From positions 1 to 64,000 of the forward strand of contig CAZKGM010000013.1 in NCBI GenBank assembly GCA_964552395.1: 64,000 bases of DNA, in the 5' to 3' direction. The first letter of the stretch is position 1, and every line of letters begins with the position of its first letter. Below are positions 52,504 to 61,912 of this stretch, in pieces. Both the position numbers and the translations under genes were made by a program. The notes under the pieces are model-generated. The model saw only the letters and a list, made by a program, of their open reading frames with translations, made no database searches and was not told the origin of the DNA. Origin of the DNA: JAJDNH01 sp964552395 (GTDB lineage: Bacteria; Acidobacteriota; Thermoanaerobaculia; Thermoanaerobaculales; Sulfomarinibacteraceae).

Positions 52504-54132
52504 ATGAGTCCGAATCTGGTCAGCGTGCTGGGAATGCTCGCGCTACTCGGGATCGCGTGGGCCATGTCGTACCACAGGACGCGGGTCAAGGTCAGGATCG
52601 TGGCCTGGGGGATCGGACTGCAGTTCCTGTTCGCGATGATCATCCTGCGCAAGGACTACCTGAGCTACATCGGCATGAGCGTGCTCGGGCTGCTGATCGT
52701 GGTGTACCTACTGCAGCGTGATCACCTGAGGCTTGGCGGCGGCTGGTGGCCGGTGGCAGCGATCGCGTCCGGAGCCGGCGTGATCGGCGTCCTCGCCGGT
52801 CGCTTCGCGGCACCCGTACTGGCGCCGGCGCTGGTGGCCCTGGTGATCCTGCTCATCGTCAATGCGCGTCTCAAGCTGTCGCAAGCGGCGCAGCGGTTCG
52901 GCGCCGCCCTGGTGGTCATTCTCGGGGTCGCAGCCCTGGTTTCGCACGGTATCCATGGCCGGATCCTGTTCGGCGCCTTCTCCGACAAGGTGGCGGCGTT
53001 TCTCAACCTGTCGGACTACGGCGCCCGCTTCCTGTTTGGTAACTTGGCAGACCCCAAGTACTTCACCGCTGCTGCCGGCGCGACCTGGCCCGGCTTCGGC
53101 TTCCAGTTCGCGTTCAAGGTCCTGCCGACCATCGTCTTTTTCGGCGGCTTCATGGGGATCCTCTACCACCTCGGGGTCATGCAGAAGGTGATCGAGGCGA
53201 TGGCCAGGTTCATGCGCTGGACAGTTGGTACCTCGGGCGCCGAGACGCTGTCCTGTAGCGCCAACATCTTCGTTGGTCAGACCGAGGCGCCGCTGCTGAT
53301 CAAGCCGTTCCTCGACGACATGACCAACTCCGAGCTGCTGACCGTGATGGTGGGCGGGTTCGCAACCATTGCGGGTGGCGTCCTGGCAGGCTACATCGCG
53401 ATGGGGATCCCGGCCGGGCACCTGATCGCAGCCAGCGTCATGTCGGCGCCGGCGGCGCTGGTGATGGGGAAGATCGTCTTCCCCGAGCTCGAGCACTCGC
53501 GCACGGCAGGTGACACGGCGTTTCCGGAGATCATGACCGGCGACAACGTGATCGAGGCGGCAACCGCCGGTATCAGCGACGGCCTCAAGCTGGCGGTCAA
53601 CGTCGGCGCCATGTTGATCGGTTTCATTGCCCTGATCGCCGTGGTCGACGTCCTCCTCAACTTCGGGGACCGGCTGATTGACGGCGCCCTTCTGCACGGG
53701 GCCTACGTGACCTACGGCTCCGGAGGAATGTCGCCCGTGACCGGCGAGTTTCAGGGCATCTTCCCCGGCTCCCTGCAAACCCTGTTCGGCTCGGTGCTGC
53801 GGCCGCTGGCGTGGCTGATGGGCGTGCCGTGGGTCGACGCGGCGAAGGTCGGGAACCTGCTGGGCGTGAAGCTCTCGCTCAACGAGTTCGTGGCCTACGG
53901 CACCCTTGGCACCTACATCCACGGCGGTCTCCTGAGCCGACGAGCGGTCGTGATTGCCACCTACGCGCTGTGCGGTTTCGCCAATTTCTCGTCGATAGGT
54001 ATCCAGATCGGCGGCATCTCGGCGCTCGCGCCGGATCGCCGCAAGGATCTCGCTCGCCTCGGGTTGCGGGCGATGTTCGCCGGCGCCCTGGCCTCCTGGC
54101 TGACTGCGACCATCGCTGGTATCCTGCTCTGA
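52504..54132 (+). CDS. concentrative nucleoside transporter (CNT/NupC family)
   Basis: A membrane protein of 542 residues, longer than the usual 400 of bacterial NupC because of extra N-terminal helices (about residues 1-140), as also seen in some CNTs. Family motifs: GFQFAFKVLPTIVFFGGF, NIFVGQTEAPLLIKP, GGFATIAGGVLAGY and SLNEFVAYG. It uses a proton or sodium gradient to import nucleosides and so provides a second uptake route next to the ABC importer. GAGAGGAG precedes the ATG. It is separated from the following lipoprotein gene by 19 bp. Confidence 0.92.
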   Translation: MSPNLVSVLGMLALLGIAWAMSYHRTRVKVRIVAWGIGLQFLFAMIILRKDYLSYIGMSVLGLLIVVYLLQRDHLRLGGGWWPVAAIASGAGVIGVLAGRFAAPVLAPALVALVILLIVNARLKLSQAAQRFGAALVVILGVAALVSHGIHGRILFGAFSDKVAAFLNLSDYGARFLFGNLADPKYFTAAAGATWPGFGFQFAFKVLPTIVFFGGFMGILYHLGVMQKVIEAMARFMRWTVGTSGAETLSCSANIFVGQTEAPLLIKPFLDDMTNSELLTVMVGGFATIAGGVLAGYIAMGIPAGHLIAASVMSAPAALVMGKIVFPELEHSRTAGDTAFPEIMTGDNVIEAATAGISDGLKLAVNVGAMLIGFIALIAVVDVLLNFGDRLIDGALLHGAYVTYGSGGMSPVTGEFQGIFPGSLQTLFGSVLRPLAWLMGVPWVDAAKVGNLLGVKLSLNEFVAYGTLGTYIHGGLLSRRAVVIATYALCGFANFSSIGIQIGGISALAPDRRKDLARLGLRAMFAGALASWLTATIAGILL

Positions 54133-54151
54133 CGACTGGGAGGGACCCCTC

Positions 54152-55483
54152 ATGAACTGTCGTATCCTGCATCTTCGCACTCTTGTCGCCCTTGCGGCGG
54201 CCCTCGTCGTCACGGCCTGCGGCATGGTCGATCCCAATCGCCCGGTCGCGCAGCCGGATACCAACGTCTTCGGCAACCTGCTCGAGGTTAGCCCGAATCC
54301 GGACCGGCCAGGGGTGATCACTGTCGAGGTCCAGGTTGGGCCGCCGCGGGAGCTGACGCGGAGGGAGCACGAGGAGAAGAGGCCAACCCCAGCGATCGAG
54401 GGCCGGATCACTGCCGAGGTGTCGGTGACACCGGACTCGGTGGTGCTGGTTCGCGGGCGCTCGGGCCTGCTTGATCAGCTGTCGCCGGGCAGCGAGGTTG
54501 CGGTCGTACCCATACCCGGAACGACACGCATGATCGGTGCTTCGCGTGTCCTCCTCGACGCCGCACAGATCATGGACTTCGAGACCTTCCATCGCTGGCA
54601 GCTTCCGACGCTGGGCAAGGCCACGGAGCAGGCGCCCGCCGACGATCCGGCCCGCGTCAACTCGTCCGGTGTCGAGCACGTTCCGGTGCCGGTGTCCGGG
54701 GGACGGGTCCTCTACTTTTCGGCACACCTGCGCCGTGCCTGGGATCCGAAGATGCCGTCTTTCGGAGCCCGGCGGCCGGGGTTGTCGGAGTCGCCGAAGG
54801 ACGGCGTCGGCAGGGAGCTGAGCTATCGCACAAAGCTGGGCAAGTCGGGTTGGTCGACTCCGGAACGAGTCCAGTTCCCGGGCCTCGACACGGCGCGGGA
54901 GGCCCGGGTGACCTGGATGAACGAGGACGAGACAGTCTGCCTGGTGACGGTGCGTGAGGGCGACGGCCCGCCACGGGTGGGACGCTCCGAGCGGAAGAGC
55001 CCGCGCGGTCCGTGGGGAGCGGTGAAGGAGTTGGAGAAGCTCGGGAAGGGAGAGACACGTGGCGGTGTCTACCTTGCCGGGAGCACAACCAAGATCGCGT
55101 TTGCTCGCCCGGCTGCGCCCAAGGCCGCTCTCGATCTCTTCCTGTTTGACCCGAGCAAGCGGGCTGATGCGATGCCGCTGGACCCACGGATCAACACCCC
55201 CTCGACGGAGTGGAGCCCTCGCGTCGGCCCATCCAACCAGCTGTTGTTTTGCCGCGGCGACCGCCAGCTCATCTACTCCAAGGGGATCGTCGATGCACTC
55301 CGTCTGCCGGGCCCCTTCCGTCGCGTCCTGACGGAGGCAAACCCGACCCGGGACGGGAAGTGGATGTTCCTCTGCCAGCCGCACTACACGCCGATCGAGC
55401 TCGACCAAGACATCTTCGTCGCGCCGTGGAAGCCGGACGGTTCCCTCGGCGAACCCGTCGCCATCGATGACTGGCGGCCTTAG
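54152..55483 (+). CDS. lipoprotein of unknown function with TolB/WD40-like propeller
   Basis: A protein of 443 residues. The signal peptide ends in VVTAC, a lipobox, at about residue 23. The first part (about 60-130) looks like a small beta domain; the rest consists of blade-like repeats of the TolB type (RVLYFSAHLRRAWDPKMP, STEWSPRVGPSNQLLF, TRDGKWMFLC). It probably sits in the periplasm and binds a partner. The close spacing to the CNT gene suggests co-transcription. Confidence 0.75.
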   Translation: MNCRILHLRTLVALAAALVVTACGMVDPNRPVAQPDTNVFGNLLEVSPNPDRPGVITVEVQVGPPRELTRREHEEKRPTPAIEGRITAEVSVTPDSVVLVRGRSGLLDQLSPGSEVAVVPIPGTTRMIGASRVLLDAAQIMDFETFHRWQLPTLGKATEQAPADDPARVNSSGVEHVPVPVSGGRVLYFSAHLRRAWDPKMPSFGARRPGLSESPKDGVGRELSYRTKLGKSGWSTPERVQFPGLDTAREARVTWMNEDETVCLVTVREGDGPPRVGRSERKSPRGPWGAVKELEKLGKGETRGGVYLAGSTTKIAFARPAAPKAALDLFLFDPSKRADAMPLDPRINTPSTEWSPRVGPSNQLLFCRGDRQLIYSKGIVDALRLPGPFRRVLTEANPTRDGKWMFLCQPHYTPIELDQDIFVAPWKPDGSLGEPVAIDDWRP

Positions 55484-55585
55484 CCCGAATCCTGCATCTC
55501 CCTTTGAGTCAAGTTGTTTCCGCGCGGGAACGTGATACCGGCGAGGCGACGATTGAACGCTTAGCCCGCATTATTCATGAGCGAT

Positions 55586-55620
55586 TGCAGCCGAATCGGG
55601 GCTCCCTGCCGGGTCTCTAG
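55586..55620 (-). repeat. CTAGAG repeat at a gene end, copy 2
   Basis: On the minus strand it starts CTAGAGACCCGGC, containing the cupin gene's stop codon, and continues GGGAGCCCCGATTCGGCTGC, matching 24028-24062 at nearly every position. The 102 bp between the lipoprotein stop and this copy hold nothing else of note. Confidence 0.6.
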
Positions 55621-56186
55621 CTGTTCTCGATGTCCCAGAGGTCGCGAACGGCGGGGTGGTCCCACGGCACCCTGAACTCGTCTGGATCGTCGAGGTCGAA
55701 CGGCCGCGTGACAATGTAGAGCAGGGCACAGTGGTCGGTCAGCGGTCGGTAGCCGTGGGCGACACCGGGTGGGATCTTCAGCCACATGTCTCGGCCGCCA
55801 CCTGTGACCACGACCTGGGTCGCGCCCGAGGTCGGCGAGGCGGCGCGCAGGTCCCACAGCACGATCTTCATCTTGCTCTCTGGCGGGCAGAACCAGACGT
55901 CCGTCTGCCTGAGGTGGTAGTGCAGGCCTTTGACGGTGCTCGTGAGGTCGACGATGGAGTAATTCATCTGCGCGACCTCGACGCCGGTGAAGAACCGGGC
56001 CAGCTCCTCCGAGCCGGCGCTGGTCGCCCCGCTGCGGTAGATCTCGAGGAACAGCCCGCGGTCGTCCACGAGACGCTTGAGTCGTAGGGTCTCCACGCCG
56101 TCGATCGAGGCACCACCGACGTAGCTCTTGGAGCTGCTGCGGTGCTCCGTGAGGATCTCGTCTGGTCTCAGCTCAGGGTGGGACAT
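55617..56186 (-). CDS. RmlC-like cupin (dTDP-sugar 3,5-epimerase family)
   Basis: A protein of 189 residues with the RmlC fold. Recognisable elements are DDRGLFLEIYR near residue 40, VKGLHYHLRQTDVWF (the His that acts as base in true epimerases lies in GLHYH) and WLKIPPGVAHGYRPLTD. A true RmlC has a shorter spacing and different substrate residues, so the sugar is uncertain. No other deoxysugar gene is in the window. ATG at 56186 has GGAGGTGG upstream. The stop codon lies within the CTAGAG repeat. Confidence 0.82.
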   Translation of the reverse strand: MSHPELRPDEILTEHRSSSKSYVGGASIDGVETLRLKRLVDDRGLFLEIYRSGATSAGSEELARFFTGVEVAQMNYSIVDLTSTVKGLHYHLRQTDVWFCPPESKMKIVLWDLRAASPTSGATQVVVTGGGRDMWLKIPPGVAHGYRPLTDHCALLYIVTRPFDLDDPDEFRVPWDHPAVRDLWDIENS

Positions 56187-56247
56187 GACCACCTCCGCCT
56201 GCCAGCTTAGCGAACGGCGTGGAGAATGCCAACGTGTGGGATACGCC

Positions 56248-56793
56248 TCAGGCCGAGTCTCGCAGGTAGGCCACAGTGGCTCCCCAGCCGCCACCTGCGG
56301 GCGGCGCGTCATGAAAAGCCTCGACCAGGGGATGGTCTTCGAGGACCGAGCGAACCCGCTCGCGCTGGACGCCGATACCGCGCCCGTGGATGAGGCGGAT
56401 CTCCCGGAAGCCGGCGGCGTGCGCCGCCTCGAGGTAGTCCCGCACCGCTGCCGGAATGTCGGGGGGGTTGAAAGGGTGCAGGTCGAAGCTGTCCTCCACC
56501 GGTAACCTGACCACGTCCTCCTGCGCGGCGTCCTGCTTCTCCTCCCCGCCTCCATTTTGGACCGGCGGGGGCTGCGCCGAGCTTCCGGCTGCGAGCACAA
56601 TCACTGTCATGACGGCGAGAATGCCGGCGAAGATCGCGAGCGCCCACCAGGCTCGCGGACCGAGCCAGCGGGACAACGGCCAGGTGAGGAGAGCAGCCAC
56701 CGCCAGAGCAGCGAGCTTGGTCGCTATATAGGTGGCACGGGCGGGGCGATCAGCGAACAGGGGCTGCGCCACCTCAGGCCTCTCGCAGGTCAT
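56248..56793 (-). CDS. membrane-anchored Smr-domain protein
   Basis: A protein of 181 residues. Two helices near the N-terminus (about 22-42 and 50-72) are followed by a linker and a Smr domain with LHPFNPPD (in place of the usual LDLHG), IRLIHGRG (the conserved HGRG) and a final GATVAYL. Smr domains are nucleases in MutS2 and in stand-alone proteins; here tethering to the membrane is unusual. It overlaps the end of the ArsR gene by 20 bp and so is probably part of its operon. Confidence 0.8.
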   Translation of the reverse strand: MTCERPEVAQPLFADRPARATYIATKLAALAVAALLTWPLSRWLGPRAWWALAIFAGILAVMTVIVLAAGSSAQPPPVQNGGGEEKQDAAQEDVVRLPVEDSFDLHPFNPPDIPAAVRDYLEAAHAAGFREIRLIHGRGIGVQRERVRSVLEDHPLVEAFHDAPPAGGGWGATVAYLRDSA

Positions 56794-57154
56794 CCGCCAG
56801 CTCGCGCAGGCTGGGAGGCGGTGCGACCGGGCTCCAGGGACCATGCGCCAGGCTGTAGTAGACGGTCATGCCGTCGCGACGGGAGGACACCATGCCACCC
56901 GAGCGCAGGCGGCTGAGGTGCTGGGAGACAGCTGCCGGCGTCATCTCGAGGACGGTGGCCAGGTCGCATACGCACAGCTCGCCCGCGCACTTGAGCAGGC
57001 TGAGAATCTTGAGGCGGCTGTCACTCGCCAGCAAAGCGTGCTGGCCCGCGAGCCGACGATAGACTTCGACACGGCCGCGAAGCTCGGCGCGCAATCGCCT
57101 CAGCTTTTTCGGCGACATGTCCGGTGATACGCACTCCAGGCTGTCGTCGTCCAT
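56774..57154 (-). CDS. ArsR-family transcriptional regulator
   Basis: A winged-helix repressor of 126 residues. The recognition helix segment is EMTPAAVSQHLSRLRSGG. In the alpha-3 region KCAGELCVCDLA provides three cysteines, the ELCVCDL pattern of As(III)/Sb(III) or other soft-metal sensors. ATG at 57154 is favoured over 57175: the promoter -10 box at 57185-57190 would leave a leader of only a few bases for the longer form, and a run of G precedes 57154. No arsenic resistance gene is in the window, so the effector and the targets beyond this operon are unknown. Confidence 0.88.
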   Translation of the reverse strand: MDDDSLECVSPDMSPKKLRRLRAELRGRVEVYRRLAGQHALLASDSRLKILSLLKCAGELCVCDLATVLEMTPAAVSQHLSRLRSGGMVSSRRDGMTVYYSLAHGPWSPVAPPPSLRELADDLREA

Positions 57155-57184
57155 GGGCGGGCCCCCGTGTATCATTCCATCACT

Positions 57185-57212
57185 ATTTTAGAATACTCTT
57201 AATATTTGTCAA
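57185..57212 (-). promoter_or_regulatory. ArsR promoter and candidate operator
   Basis: On the minus strand TTGACA (57207-57212) is followed after 16 bp by TAAAAT (57185-57190). The spacer carries an imperfect dyad (AATA...TATT, 57192-57206), the kind of 12-2-12-like site bound by ArsR/SmtB proteins between -35 and -10. Autoregulation is therefore likely. The -35 lies within the 55-bp sequence duplicated around the assembly gap. Confidence 0.6.
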
Positions 57213-57261
57213 GTGGAGGAGAGAGGAGAAAGGAGTCGAGGGAGCAAGGGAGCAAGGGAGC
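57207..57261 (+). repeat. 55-bp sequence duplicated on both sides of the assembly gap
   Basis: This 55-mer is identical to 57362-57416, directly across the run of N. I read the duplication as an assembly overlap, not biology. Confidence 0.85.
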
Positions 57262-57361
57262 NNNNNNNNNNNNNNNNNNNNNNNNNNNNNNNNNNNNNNN
57301 NNNNNNNNNNNNNNNNNNNNNNNNNNNNNNNNNNNNNNNNNNNNNNNNNNNNNNNNNNNNN
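57262..57361. other. assembly gap of 100 N
   Basis: Exactly 100 N, the conventional placeholder of scaffolders. The identical 55-mers at its edges suggest that the two contigs overlap, so the true sequence probably has no missing bases here. Confidence 0.97.
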
Positions 57362-57394
57362 TGTCAAGTGGAGGAGAGAGGAGAAAGGAGTCGA

Positions 57395-57466
57395 GGGAGC
57401 AAGGGAGCAAGGGAGCAAGGGAGCAAGGGAGCGAGGGAGCGAGGGAGCGAGGGAGCGAGGGAGCGA
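57395..57466 (+). repeat. 8-bp tandem repeat, nine units
   Basis: Four copies of GGGAGCAA are followed by five of GGGAGCGA. The unit is a purine-rich octamer; since eight is not a multiple of three, it is not a coding repeat. The stretch 57467-57592 up to the asnS stop has no recognisable feature. Confidence 0.85.
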
Positions 57467-57592
57467 GGAGGTGTAGAGATCTACCCGCCCGTCAGCGACG
57501 AGAGAAGGCGGGGTACCGATTGACGCAAGCAACAAGAGGGACTTTGGTTAGCTCTGTGAAAACTCCCTCGGGCGCTCGGTGAGAAGAGGTTC

Positions 57593-58894
<1,302 letters not shown>

Positions 58895-59025
58895 CTCCAG
58901 GCCTCCCGCCTCGGAGGCGGCATTCTACACGAGCCTGCTCCCCGGGAGAGCCCCTCAAGTGGACGTTCCCGAGCATTTGCGTCAGAATGTGACCTGTTCA
59001 GACTCGGCTGCGACGGGAGGTGCCC

Positions 59026-60318
59026 ATGAAGGTCTACCACGTCAAGGATGAAAAGGGTCAGAGGTTCCTGGGGCGCCTCGAGCGACGGCGGGAACTGCTC
59101 CTGTCCGACCAGACCTTCGCCAAGGCGCGATCGGTCATTTCGGAGATCCGTAAGCGAGGGGACCGCGCGCTTCTCAAGCACATCCGTGCCCTCGACCTGG
59201 AGGGGCTGTCAGGCGACGAGATTCGCCTGACAGGCATGCCGTCGGGTAGCGAGGAGGAGCTTCCAGACGATCTGAGGCGGGCCATCGATGCCTCGGTCGA
59301 TGCGGTGACCCGATTCCACCGCGGGCAGGTGAGTGAAGGCTACACGCAGGAGAACGACGGCACGCTGCTGAGTCTGCGGCTCCATTCCGTGCCATCGGTG
59401 GGAATCGTGCTCCCGAGCCGTCACCACGTCGACCTGACCTCTCTCATTATGCTGGCGGTTCCCGCACGTCTGGCGGACGCGGAGCGGATTGCGGTGGCGG
59501 TGTCACCGCGTATCTACCTCGGGTCGCCGACGCTGCGCTACCTTCTGGAGCGGCTGGAAGTAGACGACGTGTATCTGATGAGCGGCGTGCACGCCGTGGC
59601 GGCGCTGGCCTACGGCACCGATTCGGTAGATCCGGTCGATCTCATCGTCGGCGGCGGTGATCCCTTGCTGCTGGCATCCAAGTACCTGGTTGCACATCGG
59701 GTGGCCGTGGACTCTCGCGGCGGTCTCCCGGAGATCGTGATCATCGCCGACACGTCGGCCGAGCCGGAGCAGGTGACGAGCGACCTGCTGGCCCAGCTGG
59801 AGCACGATGAGGATGCGCTCGGGCTCGTACTGACGACCTCCCAGCGCATTGCCAAGCGGGTCAACGCGCGAGTCACCGCGCAGCTGCGCAAGCTGGCCAA
59901 GGGACACCCGGCGCGCGAGGCCGTCAAGCGATGGGCCGGTGTACTGATCGTCGATAGCGGCGCCGAGGCTTGTGCCGTCGCCAACCGGCTGGCACCGAGT
60001 CGTGTCGAGCTGCTGGTGGGGGCGCCGCACGCTCTCGTGGACCGCCTGACGACGGCGGCGCTCGTGACCCTCGGACCATGGAGCCCGTCGGCGCTCGCCG
60101 ACTCCGTATCGGGCGCCAGCCACGTGCTGCCGACCCTCGGCGGCGCGGTGGCACGTGGCCCATTGACGGTGTCGGATTTCTACCGCTCGACCTGTGTTGT
60201 CGAGGTGGCGGCCCATCACTACCCCAAGATGGCCCACGAGGCCAGACTGCTGGCCGAGGCCGAGCAGCTGCCGCTGCACGTGGCCTCACTGACGGCGGGA
60301 AGTCGCGGCGAACGGTAG
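59026..60318 (+). CDS. histidinol-dehydrogenase-family protein lacking the catalytic Glu-His pair
   Basis: A protein of 430 residues, collinear with HisD over its full length. Aligned to the E. coli sequence from memory, the zinc ligands are kept: Gln and His in LLAQLEHDEDA, Asp in ALADSVSG, and the C-terminal His in QLPLHVASL. The general acid/base pair in GPEHL (Glu326-His327) reads APSRVEL here, so both residues are lost. The NAD-binding GPGN loop is VGGGDP, and the PGG of VGLYIPGG is LPSRH. It is therefore unlikely to make histidine. It sits 67 bp before trpE, with no his gene near. The start at 59026 has GGGAGG before it. The substrate is unknown. Confidence 0.85.
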   Translation: MKVYHVKDEKGQRFLGRLERRRELLLSDQTFAKARSVISEIRKRGDRALLKHIRALDLEGLSGDEIRLTGMPSGSEEELPDDLRRAIDASVDAVTRFHRGQVSEGYTQENDGTLLSLRLHSVPSVGIVLPSRHHVDLTSLIMLAVPARLADAERIAVAVSPRIYLGSPTLRYLLERLEVDDVYLMSGVHAVAALAYGTDSVDPVDLIVGGGDPLLLASKYLVAHRVAVDSRGGLPEIVIIADTSAEPEQVTSDLLAQLEHDEDALGLVLTTSQRIAKRVNARVTAQLRKLAKGHPAREAVKRWAGVLIVDSGAEACAVANRLAPSRVELLVGAPHALVDRLTTAALVTLGPWSPSALADSVSGASHVLPTLGGAVARGPLTVSDFYRSTCVVEVAAHHYPKMAHEARLLAEAEQLPLHVASLTAGSRGER

Positions 60319-60385
60319 CCGGATCCCGGCGCCGGCCTTCGTGACCGGCCCAGCGGGCGGCCGTTGCAGTAGGGAGGCGTAGTCG

Positions 60386-61912
60386 TTGCACAGGAGGGAA
60401 CCTCTCGGTCATGAACTGCCGCTGATCGTGGCTCCGGGCCGGAACCGGTTTCTCGAGCTCGCGCGCGGGCACGATGTGGTTCCAGCCTACCTCGAGCTGA
60501 CAGCGGACACGGTGACCCCGTTCCTGGTGTGGAGCCGGCTGGCGGCAAGGCAGAGGAACCCGTTTCTGCTCGAGAGTGTGGAGGGCGGTGAGCGGGCTGC
60601 GCGGTACTCGTTCATCGGCGCCGACCCTTGCGGCGTCGTCGAGCTGCGCGGCGGGACGGCGTTCGTGGACGGTGCGCCGCAACCGGGAGCCGCCCTCGGG
60701 GTCCTGCGCCGGGCGACCGACTGGGGGAGCGTGGCGCCGGTGGACGGCCTACCGCCTTTCTGCGGCGGCGCGGTCGGGTACCTGGGCTACGATGCGGTGC
60801 GCTTGATCGAGCGGCTGCCGGACAGTTGCCGTGACGAGGAGGGGATGCCGGAGGGCTGGTTTGGGCTCTACGACGCGGTCGTGGCTCTCGACCGGGCTCG
60901 GCAACGGCTGGTCCTCGTGGTCGCGGCGCGCGTCGGCAAAGATCCTGAGGGTGCCTGGGAGCGCGCGCTGGAGCGCCTCGGGCTGCTGCGGGCGGCGGTG
61001 ATCGCGGGCAACGGCGTGGTCCGCCCGGATCCGATCCCGGACCCGCCTGCCGGGTCCTGGCAGGGGTGGGTCGGGGCTCCGGAAGAGGAGGCCTACCTCG
61101 AGGCGGTGCGGCGAGCCCGCGAGTACATCCTGGCCGGCGACATCTTCCAGGTCGTGCTGTCTCGCCGATGGCGCCGTATGCCGCGCTGCACCGGCGCCGA
61201 GATTTACCGAATGCTGCGGCTGACCAACCCGTCGCCGTACATGTTCCTGTTCGACACCGGGCAGGCGCGAGTGCTGGGAGCGAGCCCGGAGATGTTGGTA
61301 CGGGTGCGCGGCGGCCGAGTCACCACCTGCCCCATCGCCGGCACGCGCCGGCGGGGACGAAACACCGCGGAGGATCTGGAGCTCGCGACCGAGCTGCTGG
61401 CGGATCCGAAAGAGCGGGCCGAGCATGTGATGCTGGTCGATCTCGGCCGCAACGATGTCGGCAAGGTGAGTGTGCCGGGGACGGTGCGCCTGGCTCGCGA
61501 CATGGAGGTGGAGCGCTACAGCCACGTTATGCACCTTGTGAGCGAGGTCGGCGGTGAGCTTCGCAAGGGAAAGGACGCTTGGGACGCCCTCGTCGCCTGC
61601 TTCCCTGCCGGTACCCTGAGCGGCGCCCCGAAGGTGCGAGCGATGGAGATCATCGACGAGCTTGAGGAGGTTCGCCGCGGGGTGTACGGCGGGGCCGTGG
61701 GCTACCGTGACATCAGAGGCGACCTCGACTCTTGCATCGCTATCCGTACTCTGGTCGAGCGTGGCGGTACGGTGCAGGTGCAGGCCGGCGCTGGCATCGT
61801 GTACGACTCGGTGCCGAAGAGCGAGCTCGCCGAGTGCGCCAACAAGGCACGGGCGCTGGTGGAGGCGGTGGCGATGGCGGAGGTTGCAGCCAGAAGGAGC
61901 GAGGGGCCGTGA
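60386..61912 (+). CDS. trpE: anthranilate synthase component I
   Basis: A chorismate-using enzyme of 508 residues that makes anthranilate with ammonia from TrpG. The feedback-site motif LLESVEGGERAARYSFIG is near residue 60, and the catalytic domain has GAPKVRAMEIIDELE and YGGAVGYRDIRGDLD. The start codon is TTG at 60386 with GGGAGG nine bases upstream; no ATG is suitably placed. The stop shares an A with the start of trpG (TGATG). I see no Trp-rich leader peptide or attenuator in the 67 bp upstream. Confidence 0.95.
   Translation: MHRREPLGHELPLIVAPGRNRFLELARGHDVVPAYLELTADTVTPFLVWSRLAARQRNPFLLESVEGGERAARYSFIGADPCGVVELRGGTAFVDGAPQPGAALGVLRRATDWGSVAPVDGLPPFCGGAVGYLGYDAVRLIERLPDSCRDEEGMPEGWFGLYDAVVALDRARQRLVLVVAARVGKDPEGAWERALERLGLLRAAVIAGNGVVRPDPIPDPPAGSWQGWVGAPEEEAYLEAVRRAREYILAGDIFQVVLSRRWRRMPRCTGAEIYRMLRLTNPSPYMFLFDTGQARVLGASPEMLVRVRGGRVTTCPIAGTRRRGRNTAEDLELATELLADPKERAEHVMLVDLGRNDVGKVSVPGTVRLARDMEVERYSHVMHLVSEVGGELRKGKDAWDALVACFPAGTLSGAPKVRAMEIIDELEEVRRGVYGGAVGYRDIRGDLDSCIAIRTLVERGGTVQVQAGAGIVYDSVPKSELAECANKARALVEAVAMAEVAARRSEGP

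Noticed and set aside
52708..55408. Two long minus-strand ORFs (52708-54411 and 53879-55408)
   Set aside because: Antisense to the CNT transporter and the lipoprotein; no motif and overlapping one another.
57395..57466. CRISPR-like repeat array
   Set aside because: The unit is 8 bp with no spacers and there are no cas genes, so it is a simple tandem repeat.
60319..60385. Tryptophan attenuator or leader peptide before trpE
   Set aside because: No Trp codon cluster, no alternative hairpin pair followed by a T-run, and only 67 bp available.
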